A stretch of DNA of 64,000 nucleotides from UBA877 sp034436335 (GCA_034436335.1 DAOTVO010000012.1:1-64000); one strand, 5' to 3'; numbered from the stretch's first letter, positions 25,475-34,128 are shown. Notes: generated by a model not told the origin, from the sequence alone. A program made the numbers and translations.

Positions 25475-25503
25475 TTCCAACCTGCCAACTTTCCAACTAT
25501 AAT
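25475..25503 (+). promoter_or_regulatory. Promoter of tRNA-Val
   Basis: -35-like TTCCAA (25475-25480), a 17-nt spacer and -10 TATAAT (25498-25503) put the transcription start a few bases before the tRNA. The region consists of iterated CCTTCCAAC/CCTGCCAAC words. Confidence 0.6.
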
Positions 25504-25512
25504 AGCCCCGCC

Positions 25513-25586
25513 GGGCGCATAGCTCAGTTGGTTAGAGCGTCTCTCTTACACAGAGAAGGTCAGGGGTTCGAGTCCCTTTGCGCCCA
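25513..25586 (+). tRNA. tRNA-Val (anticodon TAC)
   Basis: A full cloverleaf can be drawn: acceptor GGGCGCA / TGCGCCC, D arm GCTC...GAGC, anticodon stem TCTCT / AGAGA around CTTACAC (anticodon TAC), and T arm AGGGGTTCGAGTCCCTT. The discriminator base is A and CCA is not encoded. TAC reads GTA and other valine codons. Confidence 0.97.
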
Positions 25587-25594
25587 CAAAAGAC

Positions 25595-25630
25595 AACCTT
25601 CGGGTTCATCACAACCCGAAGGTTTTGTTT
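25595..25630 (+). terminator. Intrinsic terminator of tRNA-Val
   Basis: AACCTTCGGGTT (25595-25606) pairs with AACCCGAAGGTT (25613-25624), a perfect 12-bp stem, followed by TTGTTTT. Confidence 0.92.
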
Positions 25631-25647
25631 TGCGATACAATCGAGGC

Positions 25648-26304
25648 ATGACCCTCGACTACAGCACGCCGTTTGGCTTCGTCTTCCGCGATAAAACCTG
25701 GCTCAAAAAGTTCATCGTTGTCAGCCTGCTGACCTACACGCTCATCGGCGCGGCCCCCGTGCTGGGCTGGACCATCGAAGTTGTCCGCCGCGTGGCACGG
25801 AAAGAAGAGCCGGCCTTGCCGGAATTTGACGATTGGAAAACCTTCTGGGCGCTCGGCGGGAAATTTGCCCTCGTCAATGCTCTGTGGCTGCTGCCGCTGC
25901 TGTTTGCCGTTCTGCTGCTCTACGGCGTCCCGGCCCTGCTCATTGGCCGCGTGCCGGATTCGTCTGTCCTATGGGTCTTCGGCGGGACTCTGCTTTGCGT
26001 CTCCGGCTTTCTCTTTGTGTACTCGCTGATTTATGTCTTCTTCCTGCCGCCGATGATGGCTGCCCTCGCCCAGGGCGATTCGGCCTGGCAGGCAGCCAAT
26101 CCGCTGCAGTTATGGCGACTTGTTCGCCCGCGCTTTATGGAATATGCGCTTATCTTCATCATCGTGGGCATTGCCCTGTTCAATATCTTGTTCCTGCTCG
26201 CCGCCCTGACCCTGTTCCTGCTCCTGCCGCCTCTGCTGGTCTATGGCGGGCTGGTTGCTGCCCATTTCACCGGTCAAGTTGTCCATCTTATGCAAAGTGG
26301 ATAA
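25648..26304 (+). CDS. DUF4013 family membrane protein
   Basis: A 218-aa protein with four to five helices. The N-terminal stretch (YSTPFGFVFRDKTWLKKF) and the conserved LPEFDDWKTFWALGGKF region before the first long helix are typical of DUF4013, a family of uncharacterised prokaryotic membrane proteins. ATG 25648 lies 6 nt after TACAAT (25636-25641), the spacing of a leaderless transcript. In-frame sequence upstream runs through the tRNA gene and is rejected. Function unknown. Confidence 0.85.
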   Translation: MTLDYSTPFGFVFRDKTWLKKFIVVSLLTYTLIGAAPVLGWTIEVVRRVARKEEPALPEFDDWKTFWALGGKFALVNALWLLPLLFAVLLLYGVPALLIGRVPDSSVLWVFGGTLLCVSGFLFVYSLIYVFFLPPMMAALAQGDSAWQAANPLQLWRLVRPRFMEYALIFIIVGIALFNILFLLAALTLFLLLPPLLVYGGLVAAHFTGQVVHLMQSG

Positions 26305-26324
26305 TTTTCTGTGCTTTTCTTCAC

Positions 26325-26353
26325 TTGACCCGCTTCTCATCCTGTCCTACAAT
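26325..26353 (+). promoter_or_regulatory. Sigma-70-type promoter of the SHMT-GcvT fusion gene
   Basis: -35 TTGACC (26325-26330), a 17-nt spacer, and -10 TACAAT (26348-26353). The leader to ATG 26417 is about 57 nt and shows no glycine- or THF-riboswitch structure. Confidence 0.75.
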
Positions 26354-26416
26354 TCGCGTCAACTCAACTGCACTTTCCAACCACAAAACTATCAGACTAT
26401 TTGACTGGAGACGAAC

Positions 26417-29400
26417 ATGTCCGATTACCTTTTCCGCGGTAGCCTTGCCGATCTTGACCCCGACGTCTACGAACTCACGCAAATCGAAGCCGAGCGCCAG
26501 GCGCGCAAACTCATCCTGATTCCTTCCGAGAGCCAGTCCCCGCTGGCAGTGCGCGAAGCCCTGGCCAGCGCCTTCCACAACATTTACGCCGAGGGCTACC
26601 CTAAAAAGTCCTATCACTCGATGACGCAGAAGGAACTGCTCGACTATCCGGCGCGTCTGGCAGACTTCCGCCGCGACTCCGACCCGCGCTTCTACAAAGG
26701 GACCGAATACGCCGATATTCTCGAGGCGCTCGCCAAGCGCCGCTGCGCCGAGGCGTTTGCCGCCAACAACGTCAAACCGGAGCAGATTTACGTCAACGTG
26801 CAGGCGCTTTCGGGCGCGCCGGCCAACAACGCCGTCTATCACGCCCTGCTGCGGCCTGGCGATACGGTGATGGGCATGAGCCTCTTCCACGGCGGGCATC
26901 TCTCGCATGGTTCTCCTGCCAACCGTTCGGGCAAGTACTACAATATCGTCTCCTACACGGTGGACCCGCACAACGAACAAATCAACTACGAGGCGGTGAT
27001 GGCGCTTGCCAAAGAACACAAGCCGAAGATGATCATCGCCGGCTACTCCTCCTACCCCTGGATTCCCGATTGGAAGAAATTCCGTCAGATCGCCGACGCC
27101 GCTGGCGCCTACCTGCTGGCCGACATCTCCCACATCGGCGGGCTGGTGGCGGCGGGCGTCGTCCCCTCGCCGGTCGGTTACGCCCACGTCATCACCACCA
27201 CCACGCACAAGACCCTCGACGGGCCGCGCGGCGCCGTCATCCTGACCACCGACCCCGACCTGGCCGCCCTGATTGACCGCGCCGTCTTCCCCGGCGAGCA
27301 AGGCGGGCCGCATGTTCAGGTCTTCGCCGCTCTCGCCCTGACCTTCAAACTGGCGCGTACTAAACAATTCGAGCAACTCCAGCGCCAAACCATCAAGAAC
27401 GCGCTGGCCATTTCCGAGCGGCTCAAGGAGCGCGGCTTCCGCATCCCCTACGGCGGGACAAACTCACACATGCTCAACGTGGATGTCTCCTGCGTGCGCG
27501 GCCCCGATGGCGCCACCCTCAGCGGCGACTACGCCGCCCGCATCCTGGACGTGGTCGGCATCGTCTGCAACCGCAACACCATCCCCGGCGATACCAACGC
27601 CCTCGACCCCTCCGGCATCCGCCTGGGGACGCCCTGGATTACCCAGCGCGGCTTCGATGAGGAAAAATGCCGTCAATTGGCCGACATCATCGCCGATGTC
27701 CTCCTGGCAACCGCCCCGCACACCTACGTCAACGCCAAGAGGAAGGTCGTCCGCCGCGGCAAGGTGGATTTCAAGGTGCTGAACGACGCCCGCATCCGCG
27801 TGCGCGAACTGGCGCTCTCGGCAGGTATAGACTTTGAGCCGACCTCGCATGGTTATCCCCACTTCTACTACCTCGACGACAAACCCACGACCGGTGTCTA
27901 TGAAATCACCGGCCCGCGCGTGCGCTCCTTCCTGAACTACATCGTGACCTCGGACCTGTCGGCCCTCGAATACGGCAAGAGCCAGCCGACGCGCATCATC
28001 ACCCCCCTCGGCGAAGTGGACGGCGTGCTGACTGCGGTTGCCTGGGACCATTACCGTCTGACCCTGCCGCTCGACAAAGCCAATCTGGCCGTCACCTGGC
28101 TGCGCGACCTCTCGGACACCTACGTCTCGTTCAACCTGGACGGGACGCCCGACTATACCCTGCGGCGCGTGCCGGGCCCGATTGTGGTCCTCGAGTCGAA
28201 CGAAAAACGGGCCGTTGCCGAGGGCAACCCCATCAGCGGCCTCAAGCCCTACTTCATCGGCATCACCGGTGCGGGGCCTCGTGCTGAGCCTGTCGAAGCG
28301 TCCGAACCTGCCCTGCCCGATTTCAAATGGACGCCACCCGAAGAGACCCTACGTCGCACGCCGCTCAATGAAATCCACAAGCAGATGGGCGCGAAGATGA
28401 TTCCCTTCGCCGGCTGGGAAATGCCCGTCTGGTACACCTCGGTGCTGGAAGAACACCTCGCCACGCGGCAGGCCGCCGGTCTGTTCGACGTGTCGCACAT
28501 GGGCGTCTATCAAATCGAGGGCGACGAAGCCGTCGCCTTCCTGGATTCGGTAGTGGGCAACAATTGCAGTTTTCTCCTGCCCGGCGAAAGCCTCTACACC
28601 CAGTTCCTCGACCCGGACGCCAACGTGATTGACGACACGCTCATCTACCGCCGCGCGTGGGACAAGTTCCTCATGGTGGTCAACGCTTCCAACGACGACA
28701 AAGACCGCGCCTGGCTCGAAGCAGTGCGCGATGGGAAAGTGAAGATTGACAACGCCCGCCCTGGCGCGCGCACCCTGGGCTACAACGCCGTCATCCGCAA
28801 CCTGCGCGACCCGAAGGCTGGCAACGAGATGCGCATTGACATTGCCCTGCAAGGCCCGCGCAGCCAAGAGATCCTGCTGGCGATGGGCGTCAACGCCGAG
28901 ACGCGCCGCCGAATCATGGCGCTTAAGCGCACTAACCTGTGCGACGCGGTGGTAGGCGGCTTCGACCTGATTGTCTCGCGCACCGGCTACACGGGCGAAA
29001 AGATGGCCTATGAGTTGTTCGTCCACCCCGACCGGGCGGTGGATTTCTGGCACGCCCTGCTCAAGGCCGGGCAGAAGTACGGTCTCAAGCCGGTCGGGCT
29101 GGGGGCGCGCGACTCGCTGCGCACCGAGGCCGGCCTGCCGCTCTACGGCCACGAGATGGGCGCCGGCTCCGGCAAGATGGGGCATCCCGACCTGGGCGTG
29201 GGCGAATCGGGCTTCGGCTCGTATGTGAAGACCTACAAGCCATGGTTCATCGGGCGCGAGGCCTTTATCGCCCGCGAGAAAAACCGCAAGGGCGTGGTGG
29301 TGCGCTTCCGCTTCCCCGAAAAAGGCGTGCGCATGGCCCACAACGGCGACCCTGTACTCGATAAGCGCGGCCGCGTCATCGGCTGGGTCACCTCCTGCGC

Positions 29401-29590
29401 TGCCGACAAGGAAGGAACGCTGACCGGTCAGGCTTACGTGGAACTCAAGTATGCCGCCGAAGGGACGCCGATCTACATCTACCAGTCCGCGCCCGACAAG
29501 GCCGGCCCGGCCCCGGCGGAGATGAAACTCGGCGACAAGGCGCTTCTCCCGGCCGAGGCGGTGGTGGTGAGCCGGTTCCCGGCGTTGTAG
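26417..29590 (+). CDS. Serine hydroxymethyltransferase - aminomethyltransferase (GlyA-GcvT) fusion
   Basis: A 1057-aa protein. Residues 1 to about 450 are SHMT: PLP-binding Lys265 in ITTTTHKTLDGPRG, with LLADISHIGGLVAAG before it. An insertion (about 66-95) precedes YKGTEYAD, where canonical SHMT has a shorter loop. Residues about 460-620 are a connecting domain (TTGVYEITGPRVRSFL) that resembles part of a T-protein fold. Residues about 640-1057 are GcvT: GAKMIPFAGWEMPVWY, LFDVSHMG and GYTGEKMAYELFV. SHMT makes serine from glycine and methylene-THF; GcvT makes methylene-THF and ammonia from aminomethyl-lipoyl GcvH. Joining them could channel C1-THF. GGAGA precedes the ATG. No gcvH or gcvP is in the window. 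Confidence 0.92.
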   Translation: MSDYLFRGSLADLDPDVYELTQIEAERQARKLILIPSESQSPLAVREALASAFHNIYAEGYPKKSYHSMTQKELLDYPARLADFRRDSDPRFYKGTEYADILEALAKRRCAEAFAANNVKPEQIYVNVQALSGAPANNAVYHALLRPGDTVMGMSLFHGGHLSHGSPANRSGKYYNIVSYTVDPHNEQINYEAVMALAKEHKPKMIIAGYSSYPWIPDWKKFRQIADAAGAYLLADISHIGGLVAAGVVPSPVGYAHVITTTTHKTLDGPRGAVILTTDPDLAALIDRAVFPGEQGGPHVQVFAALALTFKLARTKQFEQLQRQTIKNALAISERLKERGFRIPYGGTNSHMLNVDVSCVRGPDGATLSGDYAARILDVVGIVCNRNTIPGDTNALDPSGIRLGTPWITQRGFDEEKCRQLADIIADVLLATAPHTYVNAKRKVVRRGKVDFKVLNDARIRVRELALSAGIDFEPTSHGYPHFYYLDDKPTTGVYEITGPRVRSFLNYIVTSDLSALEYGKSQPTRIITPLGEVDGVLTAVAWDHYRLTLPLDKANLAVTWLRDLSDTYVSFNLDGTPDYTLRRVPGPIVVLESNEKRAVAEGNPISGLKPYFIGITGAGPRAEPVEASEPALPDFKWTPPEETLRRTPLNEIHKQMGAKMIPFAGWEMPVWYTSVLEEHLATRQAAGLFDVSHMGVYQIEGDEAVAFLDSVVGNNCSFLLPGESLYTQFLDPDANVIDDTLIYRRAWDKFLMVVNASNDDKDRAWLEAVRDGKVKIDNARPGARTLGYNAVIRNLRDPKAGNEMRIDIALQGPRSQEILLAMGVNAETRRRIMALKRTNLCDAVVGGFDLIVSRTGYTGEKMAYELFVHPDRAVDFWHALLKAGQKYGLKPVGLGARDSLRTEAGLPLYGHEMGAGSGKMGHPDLGVGESGFGSYVKTYKPWFIGREAFIAREKNRKGVVVRFRFPEKGVRMAHNGDPVLDKRGRVIGWVTSCAADKEGTLTGQAYVELKYAAEGTPIYIYQSAPDKAGPAPAEMKLGDKALLPAEAVVVSRFPAL
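28277..28299. repeat. Dispersed 23-bp repeat inside the fusion linker
   Basis: CCTCGTGCTGAGCCTGTCGA and the next three bases match the common bacterial interspersed word CCT-GAGCCTGTCGAAG. It is in frame and encodes part of ARAEPVEAS in the linker before the GcvT domain. Confidence 0.6.
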
Positions 29591-29615
29591 AGAACAGAGA
29601 AAAGAGAATAGTTTT

Positions 29616-29865
29616 GGGCGGCGGAATCTTCTGCCGCCCAAAATGATTCTTACAGAAAAAGTAGGGCGGGATTCACCTCCCGCCAAAATGATCCTTACAG
29701 AAAAAGTAGCGGGATTCACCTCCCGCCAAAATGATTCTTACGGAAAAAGTAGGGCGGGATTCACCTCCCGCCAAAATGATCCTTACGGAAAAAGCAGGGC
29801 GGGATTCACATCCCGCCCAAAATGTTCCTTACGGGAAAAAGCAGGGCGGGATTCACCTCCCGCCC
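29616..29865. repeat. Hairpin followed by a five-unit ~45-bp hairpin array
   Basis: A perfect hairpin GGGCGGC...GCCGCCC (29616-29639) is followed by units starting AAAATGAT(T/C)CTTAC at 29640, 29685, 29728, 29773 and 29819. Each unit ends in a stem GGCGGGA-TTCACC-TCCCGCC. The period is 43-46 bp. The array lies directly after the SHMT-GcvT stop and probably ends or stabilises that mRNA. I see nothing further in 29866-29999. Confidence 0.92.
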
Positions 29866-29999
29866 AATTGATTCCTGTCAGCAGGAAACCGAAAGCGTGG
29901 CAATTTGATAGTCCTCTGATAGGCAGAAGAAAAAAGATAAGAGTATCATTCGCACTGCACCGGGACTTCTTGAGTCTTTGTCTGCCTATCTCGTGAACG

Positions 30000-30755
30000 A
30001 TGATGAAATCACCTGCTCTCCCCCCTTTGTATATCGTGGGCAAGTTAATTGTCCGCCTGTTTGCTGCGCTGATGCTGCGCTTCCATGTCAGGTATCACAG
30101 CCCCCTGCCGCCGGGGCCGAAATTGTTTGTTGCCAATCACCCCAGCGCAACCGACCCATTTCTCATTCACTTGCTTACCAGAGAAGAAGTGAATGTGATG
30201 ATTACGCAAAAAGCCTTCAACGTGGCGGTGTTTGGCCGTTTTCTGCGGGCGGTGCATGAGATTCCAGTTCCTTTGACTCAAAACAGCGGCGCGGCGGCCC
30301 TCGAACAGGCGCGCCGGCATCTTGGCATGGGGAGATCGGTGGGGATTTTTATCGAGGGGCATATCAGCCCGGAAGACGGCGGATTCCTCCGTCCCCGCAC
30401 CGGCGCGGTGCGGCTAGCGCTCAGCGCCGGGGTCCCGGTAGTGCCGGTAGGCATTTACCTGCGGCGCAACTGGCGGATCAACATCCGTTCCGGCATCAGC
30501 GGGGAGGAGAGTGAGGCATTCTGGTATCTGCATGGACCCTACATTGTTACGGTCGGCGAGCCGCAGCATTTAACTGGCGACCCCGAAGACCGCGAACGCG
30601 TCCGCGCGCTCTCAGAGCATGTGATGGAGACTGTCAAGGGGCTGGCCTACGAAAGCGAGGAGCGCGGCCGCGACTTGATGCCCGACAGTCTGTTGGTACG
30701 CCTTGTCCGTCTGCTGGCGCCCCTGCGCCGCAAGGGGATGACGGCAGGGTGGTAA
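30000..30755 (+). CDS. 1-acyl-sn-glycerol-3-phosphate acyltransferase (PlsC-like)
   Basis: A 251-aa protein. The acyltransferase motif NHPSATDP (NHxxxxD) is at about 47-54, motif III FIEGHIS (EG) at about 117-123, and a VPVVPVGIY motif IV follows. An N-terminal hydrophobic stretch (about 8-30) would anchor it at the membrane. It acylates lysophosphatidic acid or a similar acceptor. ATG 30000 and ATG 30003 are adjacent, and no clear ribosome-binding site separates them. Confidence 0.88.
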   Translation: MMKSPALPPLYIVGKLIVRLFAALMLRFHVRYHSPLPPGPKLFVANHPSATDPFLIHLLTREEVNVMITQKAFNVAVFGRFLRAVHEIPVPLTQNSGAAALEQARRHLGMGRSVGIFIEGHISPEDGGFLRPRTGAVRLALSAGVPVVPVGIYLRRNWRINIRSGISGEESEAFWYLHGPYIVTVGEPQHLTGDPEDRERVRALSEHVMETVKGLAYESEERGRDLMPDSLLVRLVRLLAPLRRKGMTAGW

Positions 30756-30786
30756 CCCGCAGAAAACCAAGCCGATTAGAAAATCA

Positions 30787-30816
30787 GGAGACTGCCCGGA
30801 AGGCAGTCTCCGTAAT
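30787..30816. terminator. Bidirectional terminator between plsC-like and CPBP genes
   Basis: GGAGACTGCC (30787-30796) pairs with GGCAGTCTCC (30802-30811) around CGGAA. The T tract on the plus side is weak (GTAATTCTCT). Confidence 0.7.
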
Positions 30817-30852
30817 TCTCTCTGATAGTATTGGCCTTTTCCGCTTTCTGCC

Positions 30853-31740
30853 TCACCCGCCTCCGGCCATCACCGAGCCGATTGCCATGAACGAGAAGAT
30901 AGCCACGTCTTGCAAGAAGTGGATGAACCAGGCCCAGAAGAACCCCCTCGTCTCGACCATGGACTTGCCCAACAGCCAGCCAAGGAACCAGGCCATTACG
31001 ACGCCAACAACACCATACGGCACGCCGTAGTAATGGCCGATGCCGAAGAAGACTGCGGCCAGCATCACCGCCTGCGGCCCGGTCAGAGCATCCTTGAGCG
31101 CACCGAGCAGGGAAGCGCGGTAATTCATCTCTTCGCTGAATGCATTCATTGCCGCCAGGAGCAAAATCATCGGCAACATCGGTAGCGCCGCTGTGATCAT
31201 TTGCGCGGAGGGTCTCGCCGCGGAGAGGAGGAAGAGCAGCGTCCCGCCGGTAATGAAAATCGAGAGCATCACGCCGAGTTTCTTCCAGGTATCCGGCTTT
31301 TTCATCAGCAGAGGGATGGGCCGCGCCTCTGCCGCCGGGTCGCCCCGGACCAGGTAGAACTCGGCGAACCTGCGCCGGAGCGTCAGCATGAGCGCAATCA
31401 TCACCGCCGCGACCAGCAGGCGCAGCAACTGAGTCCCCAGCATGTCAACGACGAAGGAAGCGGAAGCAGGGAACCAGGTCTTCCATAGCACAGTTTGGCC
31501 AAGACGGGCGGCGCTTTCCTCGACGAGATACAACACCAGGAGGACGAGAAAAAACTGCCATAGCGGGCGGGCCGGCTTCCAGGTCAGGCTGACGACCAGT
31601 GACAGCGCCAGCAGGCCGAGTTTGGCCGCCAGAAGCCAACCGGTCGAGGCCCGAAAGACCTCCTGCAAAAGCACATTCGGCAGCATCGAGACAAGCAGGG
31701 TAACCACCCAGGCCAGGATGAGAAGCAAGCGTTTGTTCAT
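30853..31740 (-). CDS. CPBP family intramembrane metalloprotease
   Basis: A 295-aa protein with about eight helices. The family motifs are visible: EEMNYRA (motif 1, EExxxR) and FFGIGHYYG (motif 2, FxxxH), with a third polar helix behind. The family (Abi/CAAX-processing) cleaves peptides or prenylated proteins within the membrane, and some members give immunity to modified peptides. ATG 31740 overlaps the stop of the RNA methyltransferase gene as ATGA, so it is the last gene of a sortase-led operon. Confidence 0.87.
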   Translation of the reverse strand: MNKRLLLILAWVVTLLVSMLPNVLLQEVFRASTGWLLAAKLGLLALSLVVSLTWKPARPLWQFFLVLLVLYLVEESAARLGQTVLWKTWFPASASFVVDMLGTQLLRLLVAAVMIALMLTLRRRFAEFYLVRGDPAAEARPIPLLMKKPDTWKKLGVMLSIFITGGTLLFLLSAARPSAQMITAALPMLPMILLLAAMNAFSEEMNYRASLLGALKDALTGPQAVMLAAVFFGIGHYYGVPYGVVGVVMAWFLGWLLGKSMVETRGFFWAWFIHFLQDVAIFSFMAIGSVMAGGG

Positions 31741-32987
31741 CGGGCATTCTCCTTTTCAAAAATCGAAATGCTCTCGATGTGGTAGGTTTGCGGGAAAAGA
31801 TCGAAGGGCGTGACATCGAGCAGACGATACCCTCCGGCGAGCAGGCGCGCCGCGTCCCGCGCCAGGGTGGAGGGATCGCACGAAACGTAGGCGATGCGCG
31901 CCGGACCCCGCGCCAGCAGCGCGTCGAGGACGCGTTTTTCCAGCCCGGCGCGCGACGGGTCCACAATAGCAGCCTCGATTTGGATGTTCAGGTGGGGCAG
32001 AATTTCCTCCGCCGCGCCCTGATAGAGTTCCACGTTCTCGAATTCGTCCAGGTTGACGGCAAAATCCTCACAGGCGGAGGGCGAGAGTTCGACGCCGACC
32101 AGCCGCCCGACTCGGGGGGCGAAGAAGGCACTGAACAGGCCAACGCCGCAATACACGTCCAGCAGAGTAGCGGAGGGAGTCAGCGGCAAACGATCCAGGA
32201 GATGATCAACCATCCTCCCGGCCATCGGCGTGTTGACCTGAAAGAACGAGGCCGCCGAGACGCGAAAGGGCCGCTCGTTGACGCGGATGAAGAGGTGGTC
32301 ATCCCCGGCCATCACCAGCGCCTCCTCGCCGCGCAGATGAACAACCGAAATCTCGGCCTCGGTCTCCAGTTCCGGCGGATCATCCGATTCAAGGATGAGC
32401 ATACTCTCCCCATCGCCGCCCAGCCGCAGAGAGACGCGCTCCAGCCGGAGGCCGGGGTCGAAGCGCAAATCCGGCCACAGGTCGTTGAGCGGCGCTTCGG
32501 GCAGATGGCACTCGGAAATTGGCAACATGGAAAGGGCAGCGCTCTTTTCGATTTGCTGAGCGACAAATCCAAGCCGCCCGTTCTCAGTCAGATGGAATTG
32601 TACGTGATTGCGGTAATTCCAAGCCTGCGGCGAGGCGACAATCGGGCGCATGGGCGGGGCCTCGATTCCGCCGATGCGCTGCAACTGGTCGCGCAGAATC
32701 TCCGTTTTAGCCGCCAATTGCGCCTCATACGGGAGATGCTGATAATGACAGCCGCCGCAGACGCCGAAATGACGGCAACGCGGTCCGATGCGCTGCGGGG
32801 AGGCGGAGAGCACTTCGAGCAGTTCGGCGCGCACATAGCCGCGGCGTTCTTCGACGATGCGGACGCGCACCGTTTCGCCGGGCAGCCCAAAGGGGACAAA
32901 AGCGGCGCGTCCATCTTCGAGCCGGCCCAGCGCATCGCCGCCGTAGGTCAGTCTTTCCAGTCGCAGGAAGAGGTCGTCGTTTGTCAT
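31737..32987 (-). CDS. 23S rRNA (uracil-C5)-methyltransferase, RlmD/TrmA family
   Basis: A 416-aa protein. An N-terminal TRAM domain (about 1-60) is followed by a 4Fe-4S motif CRHFGVCGGCHYQHL, with a fourth Cys in the following part (ISECHLP). The SAM-binding core has DVYCGVGLFSAFFA, and the catalytic motif is SCDPSTLARD. It should form 5-methyluridine in rRNA or tRNA; the RlmD-like Fe-S signature favours 23S rRNA. ATG 32987 begins the TRAM domain. The gene follows a 58-aa membrane protein and is coupled to the downstream protease gene. Confidence 0.9.
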   Translation of the reverse strand: MTNDDLFLRLERLTYGGDALGRLEDGRAAFVPFGLPGETVRVRIVEERRGYVRAELLEVLSASPQRIGPRCRHFGVCGGCHYQHLPYEAQLAAKTEILRDQLQRIGGIEAPPMRPIVASPQAWNYRNHVQFHLTENGRLGFVAQQIEKSAALSMLPISECHLPEAPLNDLWPDLRFDPGLRLERVSLRLGGDGESMLILESDDPPELETEAEISVVHLRGEEALVMAGDDHLFIRVNERPFRVSAASFFQVNTPMAGRMVDHLLDRLPLTPSATLLDVYCGVGLFSAFFAPRVGRLVGVELSPSACEDFAVNLDEFENVELYQGAAEEILPHLNIQIEAAIVDPSRAGLEKRVLDALLARGPARIAYVSCDPSTLARDAARLLAGGYRLLDVTPFDLFPQTYHIESISIFEKENAR

Positions 32988-33033
32988 GGGCCGGGACTGC
33001 CGAATCCACTTCCCCAGGGGAAACAAAGCGCCG

Positions 33034-33210
33034 CTACTTGATGAACAGCGCCAGCAGTTGTTCCTGGAAGAAGGAAAGCGTCACCAGGAGGGCGACGAAA
33101 ATGCCGGCCAGCAGACCGATACGTTTCAGATCGCGTTTGGTTTCGCTGTAATCCGGATTGAACGTTTCGGTTTTGGCGGTAAACGCCGAGGTCTTATTCT
33201 TCTTGCTCAT
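33034..33210 (-). CDS. 58-aa single-pass membrane protein
   Basis: ATG 33210 has TTAGGAGTTTTC upstream, with AGGAG 5-6 nt away. The 58 residues comprise a basic, Thr-rich N terminus (SKKNKTSAFTAKTETFNPDY), a segment TKRDLKRIG, one hydrophobic helix (about 34-50, LLAGIFVALLVTLSFF) and a short tail. It starts 8 bp after the sortase stop on the same strand. The topology suggests a cytoplasmic N terminus. Function unknown; possible sortase partner by position only. Confidence 0.75.
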   Translation of the reverse strand: MSKKNKTSAFTAKTETFNPDYSETKRDLKRIGLLAGIFVALLVTLSFFQEQLLALFIK

Positions 33211-33218
33211 GAAAACTC

Positions 33219-34121
33219 CTAAGGTTTTTGTAATTTGGCAAACACAACAATCCGTTTGTTATCCACGAGGTAAGGATAGCAACTGATGAGTGTCACGGTT
33301 GGATCGGCGGTCGGAGCCATGACCTCGACATAGGTCGGCTCGACGATTGCGCTGCCGGTAACCACATAGACAAACTGCTGTTGGGCGGTGAAGAGAATCA
33401 CCTGGTCGCCGGGTTGCAGCCGGTCGAGGTCGCGGAAGATTTCGCCGAAAACGTCATTGTGCGCCGAAAGAACCACGTTGCCCGGCCGGCCGGGGTCGCC
33501 GCTGCCGAGGTGCTGGCCAACGCCCTTTTTCAACTGTTCCCAGGTATCGCCCTGGACGATGGGCGCGTCCACGCCGATGGCAGGGATTTGAATGCGGATG
33601 GCCTGCTGCGGCCCCGGTGTGGGGACGGGCAGGTTGGCAACCGACTGCACCAGCGGGCGCAAATGTTCGGGGATCTCGGCTTCGTTGAACTGCGCGCCGC
33701 CTTCGGTGGTGGGCGGAGTGTGACCGCCCGGCAGGACGACAGCCGTGATGAGCGGCGTCGGGGTGAGCGTATCCTGGCGCAGCGCTGCTGCCACTTCGGC
33801 GTTCAGCGTTTGAAGCAGGCCGAACCCATTTGCGAGCACACCCAGCAAACCAATGACGGCCAGAACTTCAACGGCGAGGAGGATACGGTCCATCCAGCGG
33901 CGGCGCGTGGAACGGGGTGCCGGGCTTTCTTGACCTGTATCCTGTTCCGGGGCCTGGACGCGCCACTCGCCGTAGGCTTCCGGCGGCAGGTCCGGAGCGA
34001 GCGAAATGACGCGCCCGCTGCGGCGGAAATGTTCCAGCCGCTTCTGACGCGCTTCGCGGCGTTTATCCAGGAGCAAACGGCGCAATTCCTGTTCGGTCAA
34101 ATCTTCCGGTCGCTTGGTCAC
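33219..34121 (-). CDS. Sortase (class D/E-like)
   Basis: A 300-aa protein. Residues 1-80 are cytoplasmic and charged (DLTEQELRRLLLDKRREARQ). A single membrane helix lies at about 82-102, a Pro/Thr stem follows, and the sortase barrel runs from about 165. The catalytic residues are His221 (LSAHND), Cys281 (LISCYPY) and Arg290 (NKRIVVF). It would attach secreted proteins through a C-terminal sorting signal. GTG 34121 lies 7 nt after TATAAT (34129-34134), so the mRNA is probably leaderless. An upstream ATG at 34193 would extend across the divergent promoter. Confidence 0.88.
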   Translation of the reverse strand: MTKRPEDLTEQELRRLLLDKRREARQKRLEHFRRSGRVISLAPDLPPEAYGEWRVQAPEQDTGQESPAPRSTRRRWMDRILLAVEVLAVIGLLGVLANGFGLLQTLNAEVAAALRQDTLTPTPLITAVVLPGGHTPPTTEGGAQFNEAEIPEHLRPLVQSVANLPVPTPGPQQAIRIQIPAIGVDAPIVQGDTWEQLKKGVGQHLGSGDPGRPGNVVLSAHNDVFGEIFRDLDRLQPGDQVILFTAQQQFVYVVTGSAIVEPTYVEVMAPTADPTVTLISCYPYLVDNKRIVVFAKLQKP

Positions 34122-34128
34122 GGGGGCG

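Noticed and set aside
25408..25647. Coding sequence upstream of the DUF4013 gene
   Set aside because: The frame runs through tRNA-Val and its terminator. The protein family starts at ATG 25648.
26354..26416. Glycine or THF riboswitch before the SHMT-GcvT gene
   Set aside because: The leader is only about 57 nt and has no conserved riboswitch core.
29616..29865. CRISPR array
   Set aside because: Unit and spacer are both repeated, there are no unique spacers, and no cas genes are present. The same reasoning excludes 9011-9253.
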